A DNA stretch of 64,000 nucleotides. It comes from Halovenus salina. Lineage in GTDB: Archaea > Halobacteriota > Halobacteria > Halobacteriales > Haloarculaceae. The stretch is from NCBI RefSeq assembly GCF_026410925.1, contig NZ_CP112972.1, positions 434,001 to 498,000 on the forward strand, read 5' to 3'. The translations under genes and the position numbers were made by a program. Below are positions 1 to 8,659 of this stretch, in pieces (positions within the stretch are counted from its first letter, which is position 1; each line of letters starts with the position of its first letter). The notes beneath the pieces were generated by a model. The model was not told the origin of the DNA. It ran no database searches and saw only the letters and a list, made by a program, of their open reading frames with translations.

Positions 1-430
1 TTCGCCGACTACGTCGAATACATCCCTGACCGGCGCTTGGACAACTCGAATTACTGGAACTGTATGAGACTGACGCTCCGTTCGCGTGGATATCCGAGTA
101 CGCCTCTCCAACCGAAGGGGCACAGACTCCGACACGACGGTTACCGACAGTACTCGGTGTTCATCACGAATCGAGGGAGTGAATCTTCTCACAGAGTATA
201 GCGACAGGCGAGAAATCGAGAGTGGCGACAGGTCGAGAAAGCGGTACTTAGCTGCAACGACACCAACGAATCTCAAGCTACGTGCTTCTACTGTGGGGTT
301 TACGTGTCTGCTCTGTCCAATTTGGTGACCAGTTGAGTTGCTCGTGTATGTTAACATGACCCGGTTTACAAGCACTCACCGGTGGTTACAGCGGACAACA
401 CGCTGACGCTGCTGAAATTTGAGTAGCTAC
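1..430 (+). pseudogene. Decayed DDE transposase, C-terminal part
   Basis: Conceptual translation in shifting frames gives a run resembling the C-terminal half of haloarchaeal IS4-type (ISH) transposases. Frame 1 carries YSVFITN at about 158-180. After a frame change, frame 2 carries LTEYSDRREIES and a following segment (about 185-325) that fits the usual RYxxRWxIEN...FLAxTTS...FxFxxxLYNxW pattern with the key aromatic and acidic positions. The terminal VVTADNTLTLLK-like stretch lies near 383-415. Several stops and frameshifts break it and the 5' part lies outside the window, so it is a dead remnant. Confidence 0.6.
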
Positions 431-712
431 ACTATCCGAAAGCAGACGGAAATTAGAATTGAATAGTGGAGATTTTGTTCGGGTTAGCGTGTTTTCTGGG
501 TAGCTACACTGCTGGGGTCTCAAAACGTTGACTACTTCGTTGACAACAATGGCCGCTTGGAGAGCCATCTGGATCCGTTGTCGCTCATCGAATCAATCAA
601 CTTCACGCATTACAGGCCTACTGACTCCTCTATATCAATTACCACAACCTCGGATAATAGTTTGAAATATGACATTACTTCATCTTTATGATATCGGAGA
701 ATATGTAGATGG
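431..712. other. Intergenic, no gene recognised
   Basis: This gap between the transposase remnant and the MBL-fold gene holds no convincing reading frame. A short repeat gtagctacact occurs near 423 and 501. It may be the tail of the decayed insertion sequence, but no inverted terminal repeat could be paired. Confidence 0.4.
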
Positions 713-1528
713 TCACTTTCCGTCGAACCGTATCGTATTCCCGACGCCCGCTGGTTCAAAGATCTCTGGAATACGCTCGTTGAGGATCCCCATCGCCGTC
801 GTTCCTGTGCAGTGGGCACCGACGAGGAGATCGAGTTTCTCCGCCAGCCAGTCTGCTATCTCACGAATCTCCTCGGAATCGACGGCAATGAGGTGTGTCC
901 CTCCGATTATATATCGAACGTCGTCGTCACACACCGATTCCGCGTGCTCGACTGTGTTCCGCAACCCGGCGTGACAGCAACCCAACACCAGTGCCAATCC
1001 ATCATCAGTCTCGACAACGACTGACTGGTCGTCTACGATCGGGTCCTCGACGATGCTGCCTTCCCGTTCAACTTTGCCGATCACGTGATCCTGATGCGTT
1101 CGAGGGATCTCGCCGAGTGCGTGGATGCCGTCAGCAACCTCAACGGGGTCTCGATGTTCGACGACATCCGCCTTCGCTTCGATCGTCGACTTCGTGTATG
1201 GTATTCCAAGCGGTGAACCGTCGAACTGCCCCTCACGGTCGAGATATCGGTTATCCCAGATGTTGGGGTGACAGTACACGTTGGGCTGGTCCATCACGTT
1301 CAATACGTCCAGCATTCCGCTTGTGTGGTCGAAATGCGAATGGCTTACCACGACAGATTCGAATTCCTCAACTGGCACACTGAGTAGTTTCGCGTTGTGT
1401 ATGGCAGCCGACTGGCCAGTATCCAGAAGCACGTCTCCGATCGCGGCCGAAAACCCCCACTCACCACGCAACCCACGGGGGTAGGGCTGTGCAACTGTGT
1501 TATCCGACAAGATTGTGATTTTAGTCAT
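713..1528 (-). CDS. MBL-fold metallo-hydrolase (dihydropterin/RFAP-synthase-like branch)
   Basis: A 271-residue metallo-beta-lactamase-fold protein. The metal-binding motif HSHFDH lies at residues 63-68; further likely ligands are His in CCHAG (about 184) and in GGTHL and AHCTG near 211 and 238. The N-terminal RGLRGEWGFSAAI block followed by LLDTGQS is typical of the branch annotated as 7,8-dihydropterin-6-methyl-4-(ribofuranosyl)aminobenzene-phosphate synthase-like hydrolases; the true substrate is unknown. The start is five bases after the stop of the ECF S-component gene, so it is probably the last gene of the ECF operon. It is clearly paralogous to the gene at 5456-6274. No export signal is seen, so it should be cytoplasmic. 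Confidence 0.85.
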   Translation of the reverse strand: MTKITILSDNTVAQPYPRGLRGEWGFSAAIGDVLLDTGQSAAIHNAKLLSVPVEEFESVVVSHSHFDHTSGMLDVLNVMDQPNVYCHPNIWDNRYLDREGQFDGSPLGIPYTKSTIEAKADVVEHRDPVEVADGIHALGEIPRTHQDHVIGKVEREGSIVEDPIVDDQSVVVETDDGLALVLGCCHAGLRNTVEHAESVCDDDVRYIIGGTHLIAVDSEEIREIADWLAEKLDLLVGAHCTGTTAMGILNERIPEIFEPAGVGNTIRFDGK

Positions 1529-1533
1529 TACTT

Positions 1534-2133
1534 TCAGGCCCCAGTGTCCACACTGTCGACGATTGGATGCGCAGACAGGACCCCAGTCTCTGCGAGTTTA
1601 TCAGCCAACAGCTTCCCGAGAAGACCACTCAGAACCGCCCCACTGAGGCCGTGACCAACGATGAGGACAGCTTGTATCGGTAGCGCCAGGGTCTGAAAAC
1701 TTGAGGGGATATATATTACACCGAGCGCGAGGAGTCCTGCCGTTGCGCCACTGACAACCATTATCGCCTGGTCGAAGCGACGATAACGTGTGAGAAGAAC
1801 CGGAATCTCCGAACCGATCCGGGCCACTATCGTGGGGATCGCAACGGCGAATCCAAACGGTGTGAGCGGGATCCAGACGAGTCCAACGAATATCCCGTTC
1901 AGGATCGACGCCCCAGGTTTGCGGACGATATACAGCGCCATGAGGCCAGGGAGATAGAACAAGCCGGCATTCAGGATTGTTCCGAGCGGTCCAACTGCTG
2001 CACGGACCGTGAACCCGACGAACACCACTGGTAAGAGCGCCACTCCTGGGACGATACCCAGTGCGGCCACGACCAGTAAGTCTCTCGTCTCCCAGTTCTT
2101 GATGCTTATCCATGGATTGTTGAGTGCTGACAT
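1534..2133 (-). CDS. ECF transporter S component, YkoE-like
   Basis: About 199 residues with five or six hydrophobic segments after the start MSALNNPW. The WETRDLLVVAALGIVPGVA opening and six-helix character match S (substrate-binding) components of energy-coupling-factor transporters, most like the YkoE family (hydroxymethylpyrimidine/thiamine type), but specificity cannot be read from sequence. A longer frame reaches 2238; I chose 2133 because a TATA-like stretch and a palindromic box lie just upstream and the extra N-terminus is not membrane-like. The gene follows the T component by 115 bases and so seems to have its own regulated promoter. Confidence 0.75.
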   Translation of the reverse strand: MSALNNPWISIKNWETRDLLVVAALGIVPGVALLPVVFVGFTVRAAVGPLGTILNAGLFYLPGLMALYIVRKPGASILNGIFVGLVWIPLTPFGFAVAIPTIVARIGSEIPVLLTRYRRFDQAIMVVSGATAGLLALGVIYIPSSFQTLALPIQAVLIVGHGLSGAVLSGLLGKLLADKLAETGVLSAHPIVDSVDTGA

Positions 2134-2163
2134 CTCTTGTTGATTAGGTTTATGTCCTTTTAA

Positions 2164-2185
2164 ATTTTTAGGTTGGCCTAAAAAT
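2164..2185 (-). promoter_or_regulatory. DtxR/IdeR-like metal-repressor box
   Basis: A near-perfect inverted repeat, TTTTTAGG-TTGG-CCTAAAAA (2165-2184, extendable one base pair each way), sits 32-52 bases before the chosen S-component start, next to an AT-rich TTTAAA that can serve as TATA box. The AGG-N4-CCT core is that of DtxR/IdeR/SirR-family metal-dependent regulators known in haloarchaea. Binding is inferred; it would imply metal-dependent control of the S component and the following MBL gene. Confidence 0.55.
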
Positions 2186-2248
2186 CTCAAAGATCCACCC
2201 TTCAACCCTACGCAGTTCCGTCCTGTAATCAACAGCAAGTGCGCCCTA

Positions 2249-3079
2249 TTATTGGGGAAGACACAATGTGCCGAGCGCTCCGAGTTCCCACAGTAGCAAG
2301 ACGATTGCGGCCGATAGCATCCAGAATACCATGACGAACGCGACGTCTACCCCGGTGATCGTATGCGTGCGGTAGTGGGTTCGTTTATTCGATGCGCCGA
2401 AGGCCCGTGCATCCATCGCAAGAGCTGTCCGCTCGGCGCGACGAATCGAGTTCACAAACAGGGGTATTGCGTAGCGACTCATTCGATACAGTCGGTTGCG
2501 AATCCCGTCGGTATCCGGTGTGCCCCTAACTGTATGGGCTGCACGTATCGTCTCCACATCGGATTGCATCTCGGGTGCGAACCGAAAGGCCGCCATCGCA
2601 CTGTAGCCAATTTGGTACGGCAGCCCGAGGTTCTGTACCAGTGCGCCGAGGAACGATTCTATATTCGTCGTCAGAACGAACAGCAGCGATAAGACTGACA
2701 GTGCAAGGATGCGGAGTCCCGTGGCGGCCCCAACCAGTATGCCTGCTCGTCGTACCGTGAGTGGCCCGAAGGACGCCACGACTTCTGAGGTAACGCCACC
2801 AGGACTGCTGACGACGAACGGATAGACGAATACAAAACACGCAGCGAGTGTCACAAGTGGGGCGGCCACACGGACGTAATCGACTGGTGAGAGACGACCT
2901 AGGACGACTGTCACGAGAGCGCCGAACACAACGAAGGCCAGCGGTGTGTACGGGTCAGTGACGAGCATCAAGAGCCCCATCACCGGTGTGATAGCTATGA
3001 GCTTACTCACAGGATTTAGTCGCTGGAGTACCCCCGAATCGTCTGTCTGATCGGTCAGTTCGACCCGCATCAGACTCAC
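2249..3079 (-). CDS. ECF transporter T component (EcfT/CbiQ family)
   Basis: About 276 residues. Hydrophobic segments alternate with the conserved cytoplasmic coupling region, including RAERTALAMDARAFG near residues 220-235, which contains the Ala-Arg-Gly-type motif that contacts the ATPases. NPVSKL near the N-terminus is also typical. This is the transmembrane energy-coupling subunit. The likely start is a GTG whose last bases overlap the TGA of the ATPase gene (GTGA), preceded by GGAGG; an ATG at 3070 is the alternative. Confidence 0.85.
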   Translation of the reverse strand: MSLMRVELTDQTDDSGVLQRLNPVSKLIAITPVMGLLMLVTDPYTPLAFVVFGALVTVVLGRLSPVDYVRVAAPLVTLAACFVFVYPFVVSSPGGVTSEVVASFGPLTVRRAGILVGAATGLRILALSVLSLLFVLTTNIESFLGALVQNLGLPYQIGYSAMAAFRFAPEMQSDVETIRAAHTVRGTPDTDGIRNRLYRMSRYAIPLFVNSIRRAERTALAMDARAFGASNKRTHYRTHTITGVDVAFVMVFWMLSAAIVLLLWELGALGTLCLPQ

Positions 3080-4956
3080 CGCTCCTCCCCGCAATCCAGT
3101 GTCCGTTCGGAAGATACGTTGTGATTACATGTCGCCGGTTTCGTCCGCCCGCCGGTACAGTACTCGTAGCACCGGTCCAGCGTCGCAGGACCCGAAAACC
3201 CGGACAGCCCCTCGACGAGTTCGGCTAGGGGCGGTTGAGAGAGGTGTGCCGCCGAGAGCGTCTCGGGGTCTGCGAATAGGTCCGCCGGAGTTCCGTGGAA
3301 CTGTATTTTACCGTCTACCAGTACGGCGACGGCGTCAGCGTGTTCCGCAACGATACGCATATCATGGGTGAGCACGACGACCGTCCGTCCGGCGTCGTGC
3401 AACTCGGACAGCCGTTCCATGAGAGCGTCGGCGTTTGCACGATCCTGTCCGTAGGTCGGCTCATCAACAATGAGCACATCCTGACCAACCACAAGCATCG
3501 TCGCCACGCTGAGCCTGCGTTTCTCGCCGTGGCTGAGAGTGAATGGATTTCTCTCAGCATAGCCAGTCAGGTCGAATCGCTCAAGTGTCTGTTCAACGCG
3601 CTGTTCAATTTCCTCGGTATCGAAATCGAGCTGTCGCAGCCCATAGGCCAGCTCGTCCCGGACGCTCTCAGTGATGAACTGAGACTCGGGATTCTGGAAC
3701 ACGTATCCGACGCGTTGACTGATCTCACGTGAGGAGAGCGTCGTCACATCACGTCCGTTGACGAACACTGTGCCCGATGGTGGGGAACGGACGCCGACGC
3801 AGTGTGACGCGAGTGTCGATTTTCCTGCTCCATTGGGTCCGACGAGGGCAAGGAATGAGCCGTCCGGAACGGAGAGTTCGACACCTCTCAGCACCGGTTC
3901 CGACACCTTGGGTGTTCCATACCGAGCGTCCAGCCCACGAATCTCTAGTGCGGGCGACATCGTGGCCCCTTCGCTGACCTCCGGTTCGGTAGCCCCGTCC
4001 GCTCGGACCACGCCGCGATTTGACTGGTCGACACACCCTTCCGGGCGGCCCCCTGCGTCGGATGATTGAGAGTCGGACCCCGTCCACTCGGCCCGTCGCT
4101 TGGCGACTATGTCACCGACGCCATCGACCGCTTGGTCAACAGTGACGGGGAGCGACGTCGAACTGGGCCAACCCTCGCAGGACCGGAGTTCGAGTGCGAG
4201 TTGCGTTATCTCAGGGATCCATACTCCTTCACGCCGGAGCAGCTGCGGATTCTCGCCAAAGACGGCTTTCGGAGTTCCCTCGAGTAACAAACTGCCATCC
4301 CCGTCGAGTACGAGCGTCCGGTCGACGGCTTCGATCAGCGATTCGCACTGGTGTTCGATTAGCACAATCGTCCTGGAATCGTCCCGGGCCAACTCCCGAA
4401 GGAGCCCGTACACGCTCTCGGTTCCCCGTGGGTCAAGATTCGCCGTCGGTTCGTCAAGCACGAGAATTTCGGGGTCCATCGCCAGCTGGCACGCAATCGC
4501 CAGTCTCTGTTTCTCTCCCCCTGAAAGCGTGTCGATTTGGCGTGTCTCGAACCCCGAAAGGCCGACCTCATCTAGGACATCGGTGATTCGGTCCGACATC
4601 TCTGCGGGCGGCATGCAGAGGTTCTCGAGGCCGAAGGCGACCTCGGTGTTAACTGTCGACGTGACGAACTGCGAGCAGGGATTCTGGAACACGAGACCGA
4701 CTCGTTCCGCGAGTTCAGCTGTTGGCGTCTCAGTGACGTCGAATCCACAAACCTCGATTGTTCCAGTAAGCTCGCCGGGTACGCTGTGGGGAATGAGGCC
4801 GTTAAAACATCTTGCAAGCGTGCTTTTTCCGGAGCCAGACGGACCTAACAGCAGAATGAACTCCCCGGCGTTGACGTCGAGAGTAACACCCGAAAGCGCC
4901 CACTCCGGACGTCCACGGTATCTATATCGTAGCTCACGTGTCTTGATCTGTGACAT
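3076..4956 (-). CDS. ECF transporter ATPase with two fused ABC domains (YkoD/CbiO-type)
   Basis: A 626-residue protein with two complete ABC domains. Domain 1 has Walker A GPSGSGKST near residue 38, LSGGEKQR near 145 and LVLDEPTAN. Domain 2 begins near residue 335, with GPNGAGKST near 374, LSHGEKRR near 480 and LIVDEPTYG. Both have the VFQNPxSQF Q-loop typical of ECF A components. A roughly 70-residue acidic linker separates them. A single fused ATPase plus one T and one S component is the YkoEDC layout. First gene of a minus-strand set running to 713. Confidence 0.9.
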   Translation of the reverse strand: MSQIKTRELRYRYRGRPEWALSGVTLDVNAGEFILLLGPSGSGKSTLARCFNGLIPHSVPGELTGTIEVCGFDVTETPTAELAERVGLVFQNPCSQFVTSTVNTEVAFGLENLCMPPAEMSDRITDVLDEVGLSGFETRQIDTLSGGEKQRLAIACQLAMDPEILVLDEPTANLDPRGTESVYGLLRELARDDSRTIVLIEHQCESLIEAVDRTLVLDGDGSLLLEGTPKAVFGENPQLLRREGVWIPEITQLALELRSCEGWPSSTSLPVTVDQAVDGVGDIVAKRRAEWTGSDSQSSDAGGRPEGCVDQSNRGVVRADGATEPEVSEGATMSPALEIRGLDARYGTPKVSEPVLRGVELSVPDGSFLALVGPNGAGKSTLASHCVGVRSPPSGTVFVNGRDVTTLSSREISQRVGYVFQNPESQFITESVRDELAYGLRQLDFDTEEIEQRVEQTLERFDLTGYAERNPFTLSHGEKRRLSVATMLVVGQDVLIVDEPTYGQDRANADALMERLSELHDAGRTVVVLTHDMRIVAEHADAVAVLVDGKIQFHGTPADLFADPETLSAAHLSQPPLAELVEGLSGFSGPATLDRCYEYCTGGRTKPATCNHNVSSERTLDCGEER

Positions 4957-5455
4957 GGCGATGGCTCAGGTCAATAGCTCGTGTTCCGCAAGTGGATCGA
5001 GACGACATGATTCCCGGTTTCACTGTTCATTTGCGTTGTGCAGATATTCGGACGGTGTCCCTAATGCAGTTGGCACTAAAATAGCAAAGATATGCTAGTA
5101 CCGAAACTCGAAAATCAAAACGAATCGTGCACCGACACAGAGTCTCAGTAGCGGGCCTTGGTCGCCTGTTCTTCCTTTCTCAGCTGAACGCTATGTTAAA
5201 AAGTATTCAGATGGGTATCACAAGTGGACTCTGTAGCGTGGATTGACGCTCCTAGAGTTGCGTTTTGATTAAAAAATCAATCTGAGCAGTTCTCGTACTT
5301 CTATTTTCAATCAAAAATCGCAATCAGTTAACCGGACGTATGTTCTCTCGTGAACAGTCAATGGTTACACAATCGAGAACGGACCTACTCTGTGAACAGC
5401 ACTCTAAGCGTGCCGGCCGTGACGAAATATACCGATCAATGCTAGGCAACTAGCT
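4957..5455. other. Divergent promoter region between the ECF cassette and the second MBL gene
   Basis: No gene is supported in these 499 bases. An inverted repeat TTGATT-AAAA-AATCAA lies at 5265-5280, with a related AT-rich tract (ttttcaatcaaaaat) near 5302-5318; these could be operators. A TATA-like gaaatata near 5424 stands about 28 bases before the start at 5456, consistent with leaderless transcription of that gene. Confidence 0.5.
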
Positions 5456-6274
5456 ATGAACGTCACGATTTTAGCCGATAACACGGTTGCAACTGGGATA
5501 CCGAAAGGTCTGCGTGGTGAATGGGGGTTCGCGGCTGCGGTCGGCGACGTGCTGTTCGATACTGGCCAATCCACTGCCGCGCTCGAGAATGCCCGGTTGC
5601 TTGACGTGGGTACGGAGTTCGATGACATCGTGTTGAGCCACGCCCACTACGATCATACCAAAGGTCTCGACGCTTTCCTCGATCCGTTCGAGAGCCCGAC
5701 GGTGTACTGCCATCCCGACGTTTGGAACGAACGGTTTATCCGGGAACCAGCGGACGGTCGGACACTCGAAGAGCCGATCCATATTGGAATCCCGTACTCT
5801 CGGTCCGAAATCGCGACAGGCGCCGACATCGTCGAACACCGTGACCCCGTAGAGGTGAGCGAGAGGGTGTTTGCACTCGGTGAGATTCCGCGAACTCACG
5901 CCGGCAATCCAGTCCATCTGCGTGAAGAAAACGGCGAACTTATCGAGGATACCGTACCCGACGATCAGTCGGTTGCTGTGAAAACCACCGGCGGTACCGC
6001 ACTCATCCTCGGGTGCTGTCATGCAGGCCTACGAAATACTATTGAACATGCCGAATCAGTCACCGGGCAAGAGGTTCGCCACGTCATCGGCGGTACCCAT
6101 CTCGTCGCCTGTGATAAGAGTGAGATCCACGGTCTTGCGGATTGGTTAGAAGGCAAACTTGAGCTCTTCGCCGGCACTCACTGCACTGGCTTCCAAGCCG
6201 AGAAGATTCTCTCGGAACGTCTACCGGATGCGTTCCGTTCCGTCGGCGTCGGAAGCACGATCGAACTCCCATAA
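5456..6274 (+). CDS. MBL-fold metallo-hydrolase, paralog of the gene at 713-1528
   Basis: A 272-residue MBL-fold protein with HAHYDH at residues 62-67, PKGLRGEWGFAAA and LFDTGQS near the N-terminus, and conserved CCHAG, GGTHL and GTHCTG blocks in the second half. It is collinear with the MBL protein at the end of the ECF operon but carries a short insertion around residues 100-110 (REPADGRTLEEP). It reads away from the ECF cassette. The two paralogs flanking one transporter suggest they act on its substrate or a product of it; that is inference. Confidence 0.85.
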   Translation: MNVTILADNTVATGIPKGLRGEWGFAAAVGDVLFDTGQSTAALENARLLDVGTEFDDIVLSHAHYDHTKGLDAFLDPFESPTVYCHPDVWNERFIREPADGRTLEEPIHIGIPYSRSEIATGADIVEHRDPVEVSERVFALGEIPRTHAGNPVHLREENGELIEDTVPDDQSVAVKTTGGTALILGCCHAGLRNTIEHAESVTGQEVRHVIGGTHLVACDKSEIHGLADWLEGKLELFAGTHCTGFQAEKILSERLPDAFRSVGVGSTIELP

Positions 6275-6317
6275 ACAAACTGATGCGGGGTTCCTCTGTA
6301 TCATCAAGACTAGGTAT

Positions 6318-6338
6318 TTTCGCCGGCTTGCGCGCCGG
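6318..6338. terminator. Possible bidirectional terminator hairpin
   Basis: A short GC-rich hairpin (CCGGC paired with GCCGG around ttgcgc) lies between the convergent MBL and Lrp/TRASH genes. The stem is only five base pairs, so the call is tentative. Confidence 0.3.
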
Positions 6339-6413
6339 TTAGCAGGTACCGATATTCCTCCTCTAATGGTATCTCAAGACCAGTAGTGCTCAGTATCTTG
6401 AGCTTCAAGCCAT

Positions 6414-7001
6414 TCAGACACCCTCTTTGAGCTCATCCAGTTGGGCTTTGAACTGATTCTGGCAGGTCGAACAGCAGAAGTGATACATCCGGTCGTCGAT
6501 CCACTCAGACTCACCCTCGTTGTCGACGGTGTTCCCGCATTCCGAACACGTGAGAGCGAAATCGGTTCCATCGAGCGATGGCTGCCACTCGATCTCGTCG
6601 ATGAGGGTGACGCTGTACTCCGCATCGTCTGCGGGCTCCAGCAGCGCGGTGAGCCACGAGTGGACGTTGTGAACCTCTGCCCGTGCGTTGAACCAGAGTT
6701 CTCCGTCGGCAGTAACCATCACGTGCTCGACTGCGTCGGCGCCGTCAAGACGAGACCGGAGCTGATTGAACGAATTTCCGGGATCGAGTTGGACGAAAAT
6801 CTGCGCACCTGCTCCCAGCTGTGTCCGGTCGAGTTCGACGGTGAACCGATTGATAATCCCCGCATCCTGTAACCGGTCGATGCGGTCGGCGACGGCAGGA
6901 CCAGACATTTCCACCTCCTCGGCGATGTTGGTGATCGTCCGCCGGGCATCGTGACTGAGGAGCCGCAAAATTTCGATGTCAGTCTCGTCGAGAGATCCCA
7001 T
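6414..7001 (-). CDS. Lrp/AsnC-type regulator with C-terminal TRASH metal-binding domain
   Basis: About 195 residues. The N-terminal 60 form an AsnC/Lrp winged helix (DETDIEILRLLSHDARRTI). A central ligand-like region follows, and the last 45 residues carry a TRASH treble-clef motif (CSECG, then CCSTC). This architecture matches haloarchaeal copper-responsive regulators of the VNG1179C type, which activate copper export genes. The start is MGSLDETD; the frame is open further upstream but that part is not Lrp-like. It lies divergent to an ABC ATPase remnant at 7129. Confidence 0.85.
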   Translation of the reverse strand: MGSLDETDIEILRLLSHDARRTITNIAEEVEMSGPAVADRIDRLQDAGIINRFTVELDRTQLGAGAQIFVQLDPGNSFNQLRSRLDGADAVEHVMVTADGELWFNARAEVHNVHSWLTALLEPADDAEYSVTLIDEIEWQPSLDGTDFALTCSECGNTVDNEGESEWIDDRMYHFCCSTCQNQFKAQLDELKEGV

Positions 7002-7128
7002 ATATACAATGAAACGCGAGGTGAGAAATAATCCCTGGTTAGAATATACAGAACCAACTATCGTTTCCTTACTTTCTCTAATAAAAACTCCATTGAGACA
7101 TTGAACCGTTTGTGGTAACGTGATACCA

Positions 7129-7299
7129 ATGGATTCGGCCACTCTACGTACGCAGATCACAGGGGACAGTTCGCCTGAGACAGTAGTTACGGCCAGCGGA
7201 GTCTCTAAATCCTACGATTCACTAAACCCATTCAGACGGTCCATCGAAGTACTAAGCGACGCCTTACCCTCCCTCAAGCCTGGACAGATCGTGGGGTGA
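7129..7299 (+). pseudogene. N-terminal stump of an ABC transporter ATPase gene
   Basis: A 56-codon frame starts with ATG and contains GVSKSYDSLNPFRRSIEVL followed by LPSLKPGQIVG and a stop. This is the beta-strand region that precedes Walker A in ABC ATPases (xxxGVSKSY....VL.d.sl.lkpGeivG). It ends exactly where the Walker A loop should begin, and nothing downstream continues it. It is a truncated remnant, probably once a metal or multidrug transporter controlled by the neighbouring TRASH regulator. Confidence 0.6.
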
Positions 7300-7363
7300 A
7301 AATGGACGTGGAATTTAGAATTATTGGTCGAAATCAGTCAGGACAACGGTAGATACCTTATTG

Positions 7364-7819
7364 CTAATCGTATCCGTATGACGAAATTCCGTCAAGGACA
7401 TGCTCTTCGTTTTTAGTTCGCCAGAGAACGTTCACGACCCGTTGAGGGTCAATATCGACTCGAACCCTTTCGCCAGCGATTCCATCGGAGGGGACGACCT
7501 CATCGTCGACTTCGTGCCAGGCGACAGTCTCAATGACCTGTTCCGATTCAGTTTCGAGATTTCCACTATACTCAACGACGACATTCGTGATGAAGACGTC
7601 CTCTGCTGGAAGATCTCGGCCCTCTGTGTGTTTGATAGTTAACCAGTCGGGAGCGTCGTCCCAGGCTTCGTGAGTAAACTCGAAACACGCAATCTCACAG
7701 GAGGGACTCTCGGTTGGGGAGGGGCTTTCGGCTTGGGGGGTATTTTCGTTTTGCGAGGATAAACACCCACCAAACCCTATCATCGCTGTAGCACCCGCAA
7801 GGATAGTCCGGCGCTTCAT
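7364..7819 (-). CDS. Haloarchaeal lipoprotein, function unknown
   Basis: A 151-residue protein beginning MKRRTILAGATAMIGFGGC, a short Arg-rich signal peptide with a lipobox (GFGGC, Cys at about 19), then a Ser/Pro/Thr-rich spacer and a roughly 110-residue beta-rich domain with VFITNVVVEYSGN near residue 80. It should be exported and lipid-anchored. The domain is unrecognised; its pattern of beta strands is loosely like secreted haloarchaeal immunoglobulin-like domains. It stands alone. Confidence 0.7.
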   Translation of the reverse strand: MKRRTILAGATAMIGFGGCLSSQNENTPQAESPSPTESPSCEIACFEFTHEAWDDAPDWLTIKHTEGRDLPAEDVFITNVVVEYSGNLETESEQVIETVAWHEVDDEVVPSDGIAGERVRVDIDPQRVVNVLWRTKNEEHVLDGISSYGYD

Positions 7820-7965
7820 ACTAGCTATATGCAGATAAATTGGTAAATAAGTTTTCCTGAGAAGTATGAGATAACTATCTACCTAACTGGCTCTGTTGAA
7901 ATCCTCCTCTGTAGATATTTTCTCTCGTAAAACTACCACTCACTATAGCTACGAAGTGAGCGTGG

Positions 7966-8525
7966 TCAGTTGGGATTATCGGGGGTCTCGACTACACGGT
8001 CAAGGAAAAGAACCGCATCGGTTGGCCGGTCACGGATCAGGAACAGAAACGGCCGATCAACAACCATCTCGAACTCCTCTGGTGGTGGCCCGGAGTCGGC
8101 CCCAATAACGGCAGTTGCGGCTGCGGCCTCCGTCCCTTCTTCGTCGATGGCAACAAATGCGTCGTGAAGGGTATTATCAATCCATAATCCTCCGCCCTCA
8201 ACCATTCCGCTGAATTCTGCATCGCGTGTAAACGATACTCCCATACCCAAATCTTCGAGCACCTCGGGAAGCCCATACGACGTTGCGAGTTCGAGGGAGT
8301 TCAATCGTCCCGTATTCACTGTTGAGTTCGGCCAGCAAAGTGTCTATGCGATCAACATCCAGTTCGTCTTCAAATGTTTCGAACTCCCCATCAGCCGGAA
8401 GAATCACGACCATACTCGTCTCTTCTCCGACATACGGAAGTTCGATGATTTGATGGCCGTCAACAGCAGCATATGGAAACGACTCGGCCTGAAACATACT
8501 CTACACTTCACCCCGTCGGACATAT
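7966..8525 (-). pseudogene. Serpin (protease inhibitor) remnant, frameshifted and N-terminally deleted
   Basis: Two minus-strand frames together give the C-terminal half of a serpin. The first (to about 8320) has MFQAESFPYAAVDG and ELPYVGEETSMVVILP, matching serpin sheets s3C/s1B-s3B. The second (8319-7966) has LPEVLEDLGM, FSGMVEG, the reactive-loop hinge DEEGTEAAAATAV, and the terminal DRPFLFLIRD and VLFLDRVVETP. The frame changes near 8310 and the first roughly 200 residues are missing. The hinge region is intact, so the ancestor was probably an inhibitory serpin. Confidence 0.75.
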
Positions 8526-8659
8526 AAAAAATCTAATTATTTGTAGTGATTGATTTGCCGAACCTGTGACATCAGGGACAAGACCATTTGATATATCAAT
8601 ATATAGTTTACTGGGTAATCGAACAGAGGAGCTATTGGCAAACTGCTTTCGTACCACTC

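Noticed and set aside
1534-2238. Longer start of the ECF S component at 2238
   Set aside because: The extra 35 residues span the palindromic box and TATA-like sequence and are not membrane-like.
713-4956. Calling the ECF cassette a thiamine or HMP transporter
   Set aside because: Architecture is YkoEDC-like, but no thiamine gene or recognisable TPP riboswitch is nearby, and the metal-type box points elsewhere; specificity left open.
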